DNA from: Exilispira sp964581895
Lineage (GTDB): Bacteria; Spirochaetota; JAAYUW01
Direction: 5' to 3'
Assembly: GCA_964581895.1 (NCBI GenBank)
Contig: CAZOPR010000004.1
Location: 186,001 to 250,000, forward strand
DNA: 64,000 bases
The notes under the pieces were generated by a model, which had not been told where the DNA came from, ran no database searches, and worked only from the letters and a program-made list of their open reading frames with translations. Positions within the stretch are counted from its first letter, which is position 1, and each line of letters starts with the position of its first letter. A program made the translations under genes and the position numbers. Positions 8,564 through 17,377 of the stretch are shown here, piece by piece.

Positions 8564-9577
8564 ATGAAAAGGGAAAAAGATAAATTGATTAAAATTTTAC
8601 TAAAAAAGATAATCTCAAAAAATATTAAAAAACCTTCAAATATTATGATTTCGGTATTTTTATCTTTTTCCCTTCATATTTTAATGCTGATTCTAATAAA
8701 TGTTTTACTTCAAAATCCACAAGGAATAATAAATATAGAAAAAGTAAATATAAAACCTGTTGAAATTCAATTAGCAAGTAATTTTGTAAACTTTCAAACT
8801 TCAAATTCGACTGAAAAATTTTTAGAAAATAAAATTGGAGAAAATCAAAATAAATTTTTTCAAAATATAAAAGAAAAACAAGATATAGGAAAAAAAGATA
8901 TAAAAAAGCAAGATATTAAGACAAATGAAATTGACAAATCAGAAAGTAAAGAAGAAAAATATAAGGATAAAAAATTTAAAGACGAAGGCAAAGGTGAAGA
9001 TAAACAAAAAATAGATAAGCAGGTTATTGAAAAAGAAAATATAAATGAAAATATAAATAATAAAGAATTAAATAATTTACCCAATAATAATGAATCTATT
9101 GAAAATGCGTCTGGTGAAAATAAATCTTCAAGCCAATCTTCAAATTCATCCTCAGATTTGCCTTCAAACATAGATTCCGAAGGTTCATCAAACCCTTCTC
9201 AACAGTATCCTCAAAATTTAACTCAAAGCACACAGGCATATGGCAATACTGATGGTAGTAACGGATTTTCAAATCAAGATATCTTCCAGTATTCACTTAA
9301 CATCTCATCTTTATTTAACTATCCAAAAGATGCTTTAAAACTCGGGATACAAGGGACTGTAAAACTTAAATTGCTGATAGATAAATATGGAAAAGTTATT
9401 AATGTGGTCCTACTTGAAAGTTCAGGTTCAAAAATATTGGACAATTACACTACAACGCAGGCAAGACAGCTTCTATTTTCTTTTCCAGAAGATAAAAAAC
9501 CGCAGTCTTCTTTCTGGATTGTCATCAAGGTTGTCTATTCAATAAAAACAAATGTCACTGTTGAATCAACTAGTTAG
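8564..9577 (+). CDS. tonB: TonB-family energy transducer
   Basis: This 337-residue protein has the TonB plan. It has a single N-terminal transmembrane helix (about residues 27-47, ISVFLSFSLHILMLILINVLL), a long low-complexity periplasmic region rich in Lys/Glu/Asp and then Ser/Asn (about 90-225), and a C-terminal TonB domain (about 245-330) containing YPKDALKLGIQGTVKLKLLID and a closing beta strand. The usual Pro-rich linker is replaced by charged repeats. It lies 15 nt after the lipoprotein gene and would energise the receptor at 9847. No exbB or exbD gene is in the window. Confidence 0.85.
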   Translation: MKREKDKLIKILLKKIISKNIKKPSNIMISVFLSFSLHILMLILINVLLQNPQGIINIEKVNIKPVEIQLASNFVNFQTSNSTEKFLENKIGENQNKFFQNIKEKQDIGKKDIKKQDIKTNEIDKSESKEEKYKDKKFKDEGKGEDKQKIDKQVIEKENINENINNKELNNLPNNNESIENASGENKSSSQSSNSSSDLPSNIDSEGSSNPSQQYPQNLTQSTQAYGNTDGSNGFSNQDIFQYSLNISSLFNYPKDALKLGIQGTVKLKLLIDKYGKVINVVLLESSGSKILDNYTTTQARQLLFSFPEDKKPQSSFWIVIKVVYSIKTNVTVESTS

Positions 9578-9846
9578 TTAAATTTGGTCAAAGTTGAAAG
9601 TATTGTTAAAAATATTGTTGAAAATATTAAAGTTAAAAATAAGGATTTAATACCCAAAAAGAATATAGAAAAAAAGAAATAAAAAAATGAAGAAATAAAA
9701 AATAAAGAAATAATAAAATCAAAAGATCCTAAGAGTAATCTGTAAAATATATAAGATGAAAAAATTACAAAATTAAAAAATATAAAATAATGAAAATGTA
9801 AAGTAATGAAATTAGAAGATAAAAAAATTATAAAATAAAAGAATAT

Positions 9847-11691
9847 ATGAATAATCTATTAAAAATAAAGAATCTTTTTATATTTTTCTTATTTATTTTT
9901 TGCTATTTTTCATTTTTTTCTATTAAAATATTAGGTCAGGAAATAACAATAAATGTAACAGGACAAACTCAAGGGGGCACCTCACAGAGTGTTGTTGTTT
10001 ATGATGAGCAGGATTTACAAGAAAGCCAAAAAACAACTCTTAGTGAGTTTTTACAATCTCAATCATTTTTATATATAGCAAAAGGAATCGATGATTCAGA
10101 AGTTGGTTTCTTGGTTATAAGAGGTTTTTCAACATCAAGAATCGCAATATTTTTAGATGGGGTTCCTATAACACTTTCAGATATAAATGCTATGAAACTT
10201 CCATTGAACTTAATAAGCAAAATAATTATTTATAAAGGAAATGTCTCTGCTCTTTTCGGACCAAATGCTATGGGAGGAGCTATTCTTATCTGGACTAAAG
10301 GGAAAAATCAAGGCGCCATAAATTTTGGTTCATTATACCTATCATCTTTACTAAACTTTGGTCTTTATTTTCACTTTTCCTCTTTCAATAATGATATCTT
10401 TACTGGATTTGATATTAATGCAAAATTAAACTCAAATGTATATGACGATTCTTTTGGAAAAAGTGATTTTGAGGATTTTTTTTCCAAATTTTTGCTTGAA
10501 TATAAAAACTTCACTTTTTCATTTCTTATAGATTATTTTAAGAAGTTTTTGCCAAATGATGTTCAATTTCCCTATTTTAATACTTATAAAGAGTCCTTTT
10601 CTCTGGTTTCATTTTTGAAATTAAATCAATTTTTGATCTCATTTCAATATATTGATGATTCATTTTCCTGTAAGGATTACACATATAATATTAATGAAAA
10701 TAGGAAAATTTTTTATAGTTATATTAATTTTCCTTTTTCTATTTTTACAAATGATACAACAAATTTTATTTCAAATGTGGCAGTCAATTTTGAATACCTA
10801 AATGATGATACATTATCGTATGATAATCTTTATGGAGGATCTTTTTCTTCATATTTCATCTTTAATAAAAATTTTACCTCTTTATTTGAACTAATGTTAA
10901 GTTTAGGTTTGGATTTTAATGCAAAATTCTCAGATAAATTTAACTATTTTTTTATGCCATCTATTTACTTAAATTTGAGTAAAAAAATCAATATCAACGA
11001 GAATTTTGTTCTTTCGTTTTTTACTAAATCAGGAAGTGGTTATAGACTTCCTTCATATCAAGAATTGTATAGTTCTTATGGTATCGTCGCAGTTGGCAAT
11101 CCAGACTTAAAGCCAGAAAAATCTTTAGGATTTGAAGTTGGAGCAGCACTTTCTTCAAATACTTTGAATATAAATCTTTCCTTTTATTATTATTATTTTG
11201 ATGATTTTATAGTCTGGATTAGAAGATTTGACAATAGATTCAAACCAATAAATTTTGCTAAAGGTTACAATTTAGGGCTTGATTTTGATTTAGAGTATTC
11301 AATACCTTTAGGGAAAGAATCTTATATTCAATTTTCACCTATGCTTTCAATAACAATTCCGAAAATACTTGAAGGGATACTAATCTTAAATGAAGTCTAT
11401 GTTCCATATGTTCCACTTGTTAATTTTATTTTTAATATTGATTTTATTAATTCAGATAAACTAAAATTAAAGTTAGAATTGGTTTATAGAGGAATAAGAT
11501 ATATAACACTCGAAAACTACAACTGGTTTTCACCTTATTTTATAATAAATTTTGATTTCACATATTATCTTTCACAAAAGTCTAGCGTATCCTTTTCTGT
11601 TAAAAACTTGCTAGGGAATACCTATTATGATCTTTTATATTATCCAATAAGCAATACAACTTTCGATATAGAATTCGCATTTTATCTTTAA
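9847..11691 (+). CDS. btuB: TonB-dependent outer-membrane receptor, probable cobalamin transporter BtuB
   Basis: This 614-residue protein has a signal peptide (residues about 10-31), a TonB-box-like segment, a plug domain (about 37-155) with VIRGFSTSRIAIFLDGVPI and ALFGPNAMGGAILIWTKG, and a C-terminal beta-barrel ending in an aromatic residue pattern typical of outer-membrane proteins. Length matches E. coli BtuB (614 aa precursor). The cobalamin riboswitch and the BtuG-like neighbour make B12 the most likely cargo, although plug sequences alone do not prove it. A 269-nt purine-rich gap separates it from tonB, and no strong Shine-Dalgarno is seen before the ATG. Confidence 0.85.
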   Translation: MNNLLKIKNLFIFFLFIFCYFSFFSIKILGQEITINVTGQTQGGTSQSVVVYDEQDLQESQKTTLSEFLQSQSFLYIAKGIDDSEVGFLVIRGFSTSRIAIFLDGVPITLSDINAMKLPLNLISKIIIYKGNVSALFGPNAMGGAILIWTKGKNQGAINFGSLYLSSLLNFGLYFHFSSFNNDIFTGFDINAKLNSNVYDDSFGKSDFEDFFSKFLLEYKNFTFSFLIDYFKKFLPNDVQFPYFNTYKESFSLVSFLKLNQFLISFQYIDDSFSCKDYTYNINENRKIFYSYINFPFSIFTNDTTNFISNVAVNFEYLNDDTLSYDNLYGGSFSSYFIFNKNFTSLFELMLSLGLDFNAKFSDKFNYFFMPSIYLNLSKKININENFVLSFFTKSGSGYRLPSYQELYSSYGIVAVGNPDLKPEKSLGFEVGAALSSNTLNINLSFYYYYFDDFIVWIRRFDNRFKPINFAKGYNLGLDFDLEYSIPLGKESYIQFSPMLSITIPKILEGILILNEVYVPYVPLVNFIFNIDFINSDKLKLKLELVYRGIRYITLENYNWFSPYFIINFDFTYYLSQKSSVSFSVKNLLGNTYYDLLYYPISNTTFDIEFAFYL

Positions 11692-11760
11692 AAAATTTAT
11701 TCTTGATTAAGAAACTTCATTACCTTTTGCCAAATCTTAAAAATGTTTTAAACTTATTAT

Positions 11761-13797
11761 ATGAAAAAGTTGAAAGTTATACAATTAGATCCATATCTTG
11801 AACCACATGAAAATTTTATTAATGATTTACAAAATAAATATCTTGAGAGAAGGAAAAATTTACTTGAAAGCAGTATAAATGGAAATAAAAGCCTATCTGA
11901 TTTTGCCAATGGTCACCTTTATTTTGGTTTTCATTTTTCTCAAAATTCTTTAATATATAGGGAATGGGCTCCAAATGCTTATGCAGTTTATCTAACAGGA
12001 GATTTTTGCGATTGGGAAACAAAAAAGTACAGGTTAGAACCAGAGGGGAATGGGATCTGGCAGATAGAGTTACCATTGGAACTTTTTGATTTTAATAAAT
12101 ATAAAAATGGAATAAAGATAAAAGCATATCTTGTAACCTGTATTGGTCAACATTTTAGGATACCTCTTTATTCAAAATATGTAGTTCAGGATCCAGAAAC
12201 AAAAGATTTTTCAACTTTACTTTTACCAGAAGAAAAAACATCAAATTTTAAGTGGAAAAGTGATATCAGTAAGATTAAAAAAGAGAAAAAAACAAAACCT
12301 TTACTTATCTATGAGGCACATGTAGGGATGGCTCAAGAAAAAGATGGGATTGGAACATATAAAGAATTTACTGAAAATATTTTACCGTATATAAAGGAAA
12401 TTGGTTATGATGCTATTCAACTTATGGGAATAATGGAACATCCATTTTATGGTTCATTTGGTTATCAGGTTTCCAATTTTTTTGCAATATCTTCAAGATT
12501 TGGCACTATTGATGACTTAAAAGAATTAATAGATACTGCCCATTCATATGGCATTTTAGTTTTTCTTGATCTTGTTCATTCACACTGTGTAAAAAATATA
12601 AATGAAGGTATAAATTTGTTTGATGGAACCCAGACCCAGTTTTTTCATGCTGGAAGTAGGGGTATTCATCCAGTATGGGACTCCATGCTTTTTGATTATG
12701 GGAAAAATGAAGTCATCCATTTTCTTTTGTCAAATATTAAATTTTGGTTAACAGAATATCATTTTGATGGATTTAGATTTGATGGGATTACATCCATGAT
12801 ATATACCCATCATGGCATAGGTAAAGCCTTCACTTCTTATGATATGTATTTTAACAATGAAGTAGATAAAGATGCATTAATCTTTTTAAAGCTTGCAAAT
12901 GATCTTATTCATGAAATAGACCAATTTAATATTACAATAGCAGAGGATATGAGCGGATTTCCTGGAATGGCTTTAGACACAAAGGATGGAGGGATTGGAT
13001 TTGATTTTAGACTGGGTATGGGGATTCCAGATTTTTTTGAAAGATATATTTCAAAAGTTTCAGATGAAGAATTGAACATTGAAGAACTCACTCATATACT
13101 AATGTCAAGAAGACCTGAAGAAAAGGTTATTGCATATTGCGAGTCACATGATCAGGCTATGGTTGGTGGCAAAACATTATTCTTTAGACTTGTGGATAAA
13201 GAAATATATAATGGAATGCATATTGAAGATACAAATTTGATAATTGATAGGGGGATAGCTTTACATAAGATTTTTAGACTTTTAGTATTACTTTTACCAG
13301 GTCAGGGATATCTAACTTTTATCGGGAATGAATGGGGACATCCAGAGTGGGTTGATTTTCCAAGGGAAGGGAATAACTTTAGTTTTAAGCATGCAAAAAG
13401 ATTATGGTCATTATCCAAAGACGAAAAATTAAAATTTAAATTTTTGTTAAATTTTGAAAAAGAAATGATAAAGTTTTTCAAAGCAAAACATTATATTTTA
13501 ATGAGCAAAATTGAAAATCTTAATGTAAATAATAAAGATAAAATAATAACTTTTATTAAAGATGATATAATCTATGCTTTTAACTTAAACCCAAATATTA
13601 GCTTTGAAAATTTCAGGATAAAATCAGGGATAGCTACCAATTATTCACTTGTGTTTTCATCTGATGATAAAGATTTTGGTGGATTTGAAAGGGTAAATAA
13701 ATCTATTTTATATCCAGTATTTGAAACTAAATATGGTCATGAAATTTCAATATATCTTCCTGCAAGAACCGCCCTTGCCTTTGAAAAAGTAAAATAA
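11761..13797 (+). CDS. glgB: 1,4-alpha-glucan branching enzyme
   Basis: This 678-residue GH13 enzyme resembles the eukaryotic-type branching enzymes. It has an N-terminal CBM48 module (about 50-160, YREWAPNAYAVYLTGDFCDW), a catalytic barrel with YEAHVGM, nucleophile D341 in FRFDGIT, acid/base E395 in IAEDMSG, D464 in CESHDQAM, and a C-terminal beta domain. It makes alpha-1,6 branches in glycogen. No other glycogen gene is adjacent, but the phosphohexomutase at 17.4 kb could supply glucose-1-phosphate. The intergenic terminator at 13802-13826 closes the gene. Confidence 0.92.
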   Translation: MKKLKVIQLDPYLEPHENFINDLQNKYLERRKNLLESSINGNKSLSDFANGHLYFGFHFSQNSLIYREWAPNAYAVYLTGDFCDWETKKYRLEPEGNGIWQIELPLELFDFNKYKNGIKIKAYLVTCIGQHFRIPLYSKYVVQDPETKDFSTLLLPEEKTSNFKWKSDISKIKKEKKTKPLLIYEAHVGMAQEKDGIGTYKEFTENILPYIKEIGYDAIQLMGIMEHPFYGSFGYQVSNFFAISSRFGTIDDLKELIDTAHSYGILVFLDLVHSHCVKNINEGINLFDGTQTQFFHAGSRGIHPVWDSMLFDYGKNEVIHFLLSNIKFWLTEYHFDGFRFDGITSMIYTHHGIGKAFTSYDMYFNNEVDKDALIFLKLANDLIHEIDQFNITIAEDMSGFPGMALDTKDGGIGFDFRLGMGIPDFFERYISKVSDEELNIEELTHILMSRRPEEKVIAYCESHDQAMVGGKTLFFRLVDKEIYNGMHIEDTNLIIDRGIALHKIFRLLVLLLPGQGYLTFIGNEWGHPEWVDFPREGNNFSFKHAKRLWSLSKDEKLKFKFLLNFEKEMIKFFKAKHYILMSKIENLNVNNKDKIITFIKDDIIYAFNLNPNISFENFRIKSGIATNYSLVFSSDDKDFGGFERVNKSILYPVFETKYGHEISIYLPARTALAFEKVK

Positions 13798-13801
13798 AAA
13801 A

Positions 13802-13826
13802 GGACTGTCAAAATTAATGACAGCCC
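13802..13826. terminator. bidirectional hairpin terminator between glgB and groES
   Basis: CTGTCA (13805-13810) pairs with TGACAG (13818-13823), extended by GG/CC with one mismatch. A-rich sequence lies on the left and T-rich sequence on the right, so it can serve both convergent genes. Confidence 0.65.
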
Positions 13827-13853
13827 TAAAATTAATTTTTTAATATTTTTTAA

Positions 13854-14120
13854 TTATTTTTCAACAATAGCAAGAATATCATTGTTTTTAAGAATAAGGT
13901 AATCCTGTTCGTCAATCTTAAGAGAAGTACCAGCATATTTGTCGTAAATAATTTTGTCTCCAACTTTTACTTTTATCTGATCACTATCACCAATGGCTTC
14001 TACTAAACCTTCCTGAGTTTTTTCTTGAGCTGTTTGAGGAAGGAAAAGTCCACCTTTAGTTTTTTCTTCTGGCGGTAATACTTTAACTAAAATCCTATCA
14101 TTTAATGGTTTAATTTTCAT
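13854..14120 (-). CDS. groES: co-chaperonin GroES
   Basis: This 88-residue Cpn10 protein starts with MKIKPLNDRILVKVLPPEEKT and contains the mobile-loop segment KGGLFLPQTAQEK (about 22-34) that contacts GroEL, and ends with the family's ILAIVE. It forms the heptameric lid of the GroEL chamber in the cytoplasm. The Shine-Dalgarno AGGAGG is about 6 nt before the ATG. Unusually, groEL is not next to it: comM lies upstream and the convergent glgB downstream. Confidence 0.97.
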   Translation of the reverse strand: MKIKPLNDRILVKVLPPEEKTKGGLFLPQTAQEKTQEGLVEAIGDSDQIKVKVGDKIIYDKYAGTSLKIDEQDYLILKNNDILAIVEK

Positions 14121-14154
14121 CTTATCCTCCTAGGAATCATATAATCTTTTATAA

Positions 14155-14184
14155 AATATACAAAATTCTTAGCACAAAAGTCAA
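14155..14184 (-). promoter_or_regulatory. putative sigma-70-type promoter of groES
   Basis: On the minus strand TTGACT (14184-14179) and TATATT (14160-14155) are 18 nt apart, about 35 nt before the start codon. No CIRCE inverted repeat is visible around it. Confidence 0.55.
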
Positions 14185-14192
14185 TATTTTTT

Positions 14193-15758
14193 TTAATATT
14201 TAAATCCAGTAACAAAAAATAAGGATTCTACGATATCTTCTTTAGTTATCTCATTATGATCTTCAATATCTGCAATTGTTCTAGCAACTTTTATGACCTT
14301 TTCTACTTTTCTAAAAGATTGCCCAATTTTTTTCATTATTTCAAATAAATAGGTTTCAAGTTCACTATCCAGGTGAATATATTTTTTGATTTCAGTTTTA
14401 TAAATCTTTCCATTAAAAGCAAAATCAGAACCAATAAATCTATAAAATTGTTTTTCAAAAGCTTTAATAACAAGTTTTCTCATTGAGTTTGTATCAATAT
14501 TATTACTATCTTTAATAGATTCATCAGAGGCAGTTAATGTAATATCTATCCTATCTTTTAATGCATTAGAAATATGAGATAAAAAAAGATTTCTTTGCTC
14601 TTCTGTGCAAGTACATACTCTTTTTAATGAACCAAAATTTCCACAAGCGCAAAGATTGCTAATCAAAAATAAGATAAAAGAGGATGGTAATGTTACTTTA
14701 TATTTAGACCTTGATATTGTTACCTTTTGTTCTTCAAATGGTTCTCTGAGGCTTTCAAGTACTTTTTTATTGAAAAGATTGATTTCATCAAGGACAAGAA
14801 CACCATGATGGGCAAGAGAAACCTCCCCTATCGAAAGAGGTGTTCCCCCACCAATCATCGATATGATAGTAGAACTATGATGAGGATTTCTATAAGGTCT
14901 AGTAGTTTGATTAACATCAAAAGGAATATTGTATTGGGAATAAAGGTCGATCAATTCATATTGTTCTTTTCTAAGAAGTGGTGGTAGTATATCTTTGAAC
15001 ATAATTGAAAGTAAAGTCTTACCTGTTCCAGATGGACCAAGAAGATATATGGAATGAAAACCGCTGGCAGATATAAGTAGAGCTCTTTTTAACAACAAAC
15101 CACCTTTGTAATCCTTAAAATCATACTCTATGTTATTATCAAAAAAATTATTTGAAATAAAGCTATCCTTAAATGTTGTTTTTGTAATATAAAAGTTTTT
15201 ATTTTCATTAATTTTTTCTTGTTCAACATTATTTTTATTTTTACTCCTATTTTGAAAATTTCTCATTAATATATCCCAACTATCAGATAAGCTTTTAACT
15301 TTATTTATAGAAATAGGTATAGATAAATTTGTTGGTATTTTTTCATCTGGAATTAAGCAGCTTTTAAAGCCAAATGACCTTGCTCTTAAAATATGTGGAA
15401 TGACAGAATGGTTTACTTTAGTTTGTCCTGAAAGAGATAGTTCCCCAAGAATTAATATATCGTCAATCCTAAAACTGATATTGTGTATTGCAGCAATTAT
15501 GGCTATGGCTAAAGGAAGATCAAATAGGTTGGTATTCTTTTTTATATCAGAAGGTATGAGATTTATAAGAATTTTATTTGTAAATGAGATATCAAAGGCA
15601 TTCCTGATAGCTTGTCTTACTCTAATAGCACTTTCTTCAATGATTTTCCCAGCTCTACCAGAAAAGACAATACCAGGAATACCTGGCGCCGAATCGCACT
15701 CTATCTCTACTATATGACTTATCCCTTCTTCAATATAAAGAGTCCTTATTAGAATCAT
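14193..15758 (-). CDS. comM: YifB/ComM-family Mg-chelatase-like AAA+ ATPase
   Basis: This 521-residue protein has the ComM plan: an N-terminal Lon-protease-like fold (about 1-165, with IEIECDSAPGIPGIVFSGRA), then an Mg-chelatase AAA+ domain with Walker A GPSGTGKT, the HHSST...GGGTPLSIGEVSLAHHGVL segment with Walker B-like VLVLDEIN, and a cysteine cluster CACGNF...CTC. ComM hexamers extend heteroduplex during natural transformation in Vibrio and relatives. The Shine-Dalgarno GAGGG lies directly before the ATG. The gene stands alone with its own promoter. Confidence 0.92.
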   Translation of the reverse strand: MILIRTLYIEEGISHIVEIECDSAPGIPGIVFSGRAGKIIEESAIRVRQAIRNAFDISFTNKILINLIPSDIKKNTNLFDLPLAIAIIAAIHNISFRIDDILILGELSLSGQTKVNHSVIPHILRARSFGFKSCLIPDEKIPTNLSIPISINKVKSLSDSWDILMRNFQNRSKNKNNVEQEKINENKNFYITKTTFKDSFISNNFFDNNIEYDFKDYKGGLLLKRALLISASGFHSIYLLGPSGTGKTLLSIMFKDILPPLLRKEQYELIDLYSQYNIPFDVNQTTRPYRNPHHSSTIISMIGGGTPLSIGEVSLAHHGVLVLDEINLFNKKVLESLREPFEEQKVTISRSKYKVTLPSSFILFLISNLCACGNFGSLKRVCTCTEEQRNLFLSHISNALKDRIDITLTASDESIKDSNNIDTNSMRKLVIKAFEKQFYRFIGSDFAFNGKIYKTEIKKYIHLDSELETYLFEIMKKIGQSFRKVEKVIKVARTIADIEDHNEITKEDIVESLFFVTGFKY

Positions 15759-15777
15759 ATTTCCCTCATTTTAGCAA

Positions 15778-15806
15778 AAAATATTTTCTAAATTGATATT
15801 TGACAA
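15778..15806 (-). promoter_or_regulatory. putative promoter of comM
   Basis: On the minus strand TTGTCA (15806-15801) and TATTTT (15783-15778) are separated by 17 nt, about 20 nt upstream of the comM start codon. Confidence 0.4.
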
Positions 15807-15952
15807 TAATTTTATTTAATACTGGTTATCATTACTTCTCAATAATTAAATAGTAAAAAATTGAAGATATATTACAAATAAAATTCCAATTTTGACAATT
15901 TTTTTGAATGAATTAATTTGATTTGGTTAAATGAAAATATAAATTAAAGGAC

Positions 15953-17377
15953 ATGGTTATAATCTCAAATATAGAAAATATCCTGGCAAAACTTTTACTT
16001 GTTATTAATTCTGATGAAAATAATGAGATAATTAAAATATTAAGAAAGATTGAAGATGCTGGATTTAAAGCATATTTAGTCGGTGGTTATATTAGAGATA
16101 TAATTTTAGATAGGAAATCAGAACCTATAGATGTTGATATTGCTACAGATGCTCATCCAGAAGATATTTTAAATCTTTTCAATAAAGTAATCCCAACAGG
16201 TATAAAGCATGGTACTGTAACAGTTTTAGGGACAAAAAATAAATATGAAATCACTACTTTTAGAATTGATGAACAGTATTATGATTTAAGACATCCAGAA
16301 AAAGTTCAGTATGTATCAGATATACATCAAGACCTATCAAGAAGGGATTTTACTATTAATGCCCTTGCTTTCAATCCTTTAACTAAAGAGTTAATTGATG
16401 ATTTTGGAGGGATTGAAGATATCCAGAGAAGAATAATTAGAACAGTTGGTGATGCTCAGGCAAGATTTCAAGAAGATGCTCTAAGAATGCTTAGAGCCAT
16501 AAGATTCTCTTCAAACCTGCTGTTTGAGATAGAGGAAGAAACCTTAAAGCAAATAAGAAAAAATTCAGAACTTTTGCGAAACATCTCTAAAGAAAGAATT
16601 AGAGATGAATTTAATAGACTTATTTTATCTGATAAACCTTCTTTTGGAATCGAACTTTTAAGGCAGTCCAATATATTAAATATAATGATTCCATCCTTAT
16701 TAAATTGTTATGGTGAACAACAAAATGATTTTCATCTTCATGATGTGTATTATCATCTTATTTATAGTTGTGATGCAGCACCTAAAGATATAGTTCTAAG
16801 AATCGCAGCATTATTCCATGATATAGGAAAACCAATATCTTTATCTGAATGTAAACAAAAAGGAATTAAAGAAAATGCATTTTATAATCATGAAGTCTAT
16901 TCAGAGCAGATAGCTAAGGATTTCCTAACTGAATATAGGTATTCTAAAAATGAAATTCAGATAATTACAAAACTTATAAGAAATCATATGTTTCATTACA
17001 CTTCTTCCTGGACAGATGGAGCGGTGAGAAGGTTTGTAGCAAGAGTGGGTGAAGATTTTATTCCTTTACTTTTTGCATTAAGAGTTGCAGATAGAATAGG
17101 AAATGGCAAGAATTTCGGTTATCCAAAAATCTTAATTAATTTCTGGGATAAAATTCAACAGGTGATAAATGAAAATCATGCCTTAAAAATAACTGATCTT
17201 GCTATAAATGGAAATGATATAATGGAAAGATATAACTTAAAACCATCTAAATTAGTGGGAAAGATACTTAACCAGCTTTTGGAATATGTTTTAGATGACC
17301 ATTCTGTAAATACTAAAGAGAAGTTATTTGAACTTGCTGATATTGTTTTTGAAAAAACTAAAATGGATGAACAATGA
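15953..17377 (+). CDS. cca: CCA-adding tRNA nucleotidyltransferase with HD domain
   Basis: This 474-residue class II nucleotidyltransferase has the head motif LVGGYIRDIIL, catalytic DVDIATDA, the template region RRDFTINALAFNP, the EDALRMLRAIRFSSNL motif, and a C-terminal HD domain (IAALFHDIGKP). It restores or adds the 3'-CCA of tRNAs, which this organism needs because the tRNA-Phe gene at 46653-46725 does not encode CCA. AAAGGA lies 4 nt before the ATG. The gene overlaps the following phosphohexomutase by 4 nt (ATGA), so they are co-transcribed. Restriction to CC-only addition cannot be excluded. Confidence 0.93.
   Translation: MVIISNIENILAKLLLVINSDENNEIIKILRKIEDAGFKAYLVGGYIRDIILDRKSEPIDVDIATDAHPEDILNLFNKVIPTGIKHGTVTVLGTKNKYEITTFRIDEQYYDLRHPEKVQYVSDIHQDLSRRDFTINALAFNPLTKELIDDFGGIEDIQRRIIRTVGDAQARFQEDALRMLRAIRFSSNLLFEIEEETLKQIRKNSELLRNISKERIRDEFNRLILSDKPSFGIELLRQSNILNIMIPSLLNCYGEQQNDFHLHDVYYHLIYSCDAAPKDIVLRIAALFHDIGKPISLSECKQKGIKENAFYNHEVYSEQIAKDFLTEYRYSKNEIQIITKLIRNHMFHYTSSWTDGAVRRFVARVGEDFIPLLFALRVADRIGNGKNFGYPKILINFWDKIQQVINENHALKITDLAINGNDIMERYNLKPSKLVGKILNQLLEYVLDDHSVNTKEKLFELADIVFEKTKMDEQ

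Noticed and set aside
9582..9680. Short Lys-rich frame between tonB and btuB
   Set aside because: It is about 32 codons of low-complexity A-rich DNA with no good start site and no family match.
14121..14192. CIRCE element before groES
   Set aside because: No TTAGCACTC-N9-GAGTGCTAA-like inverted repeat; only a single TTAGCAC-like half (14169-14175) occurs.
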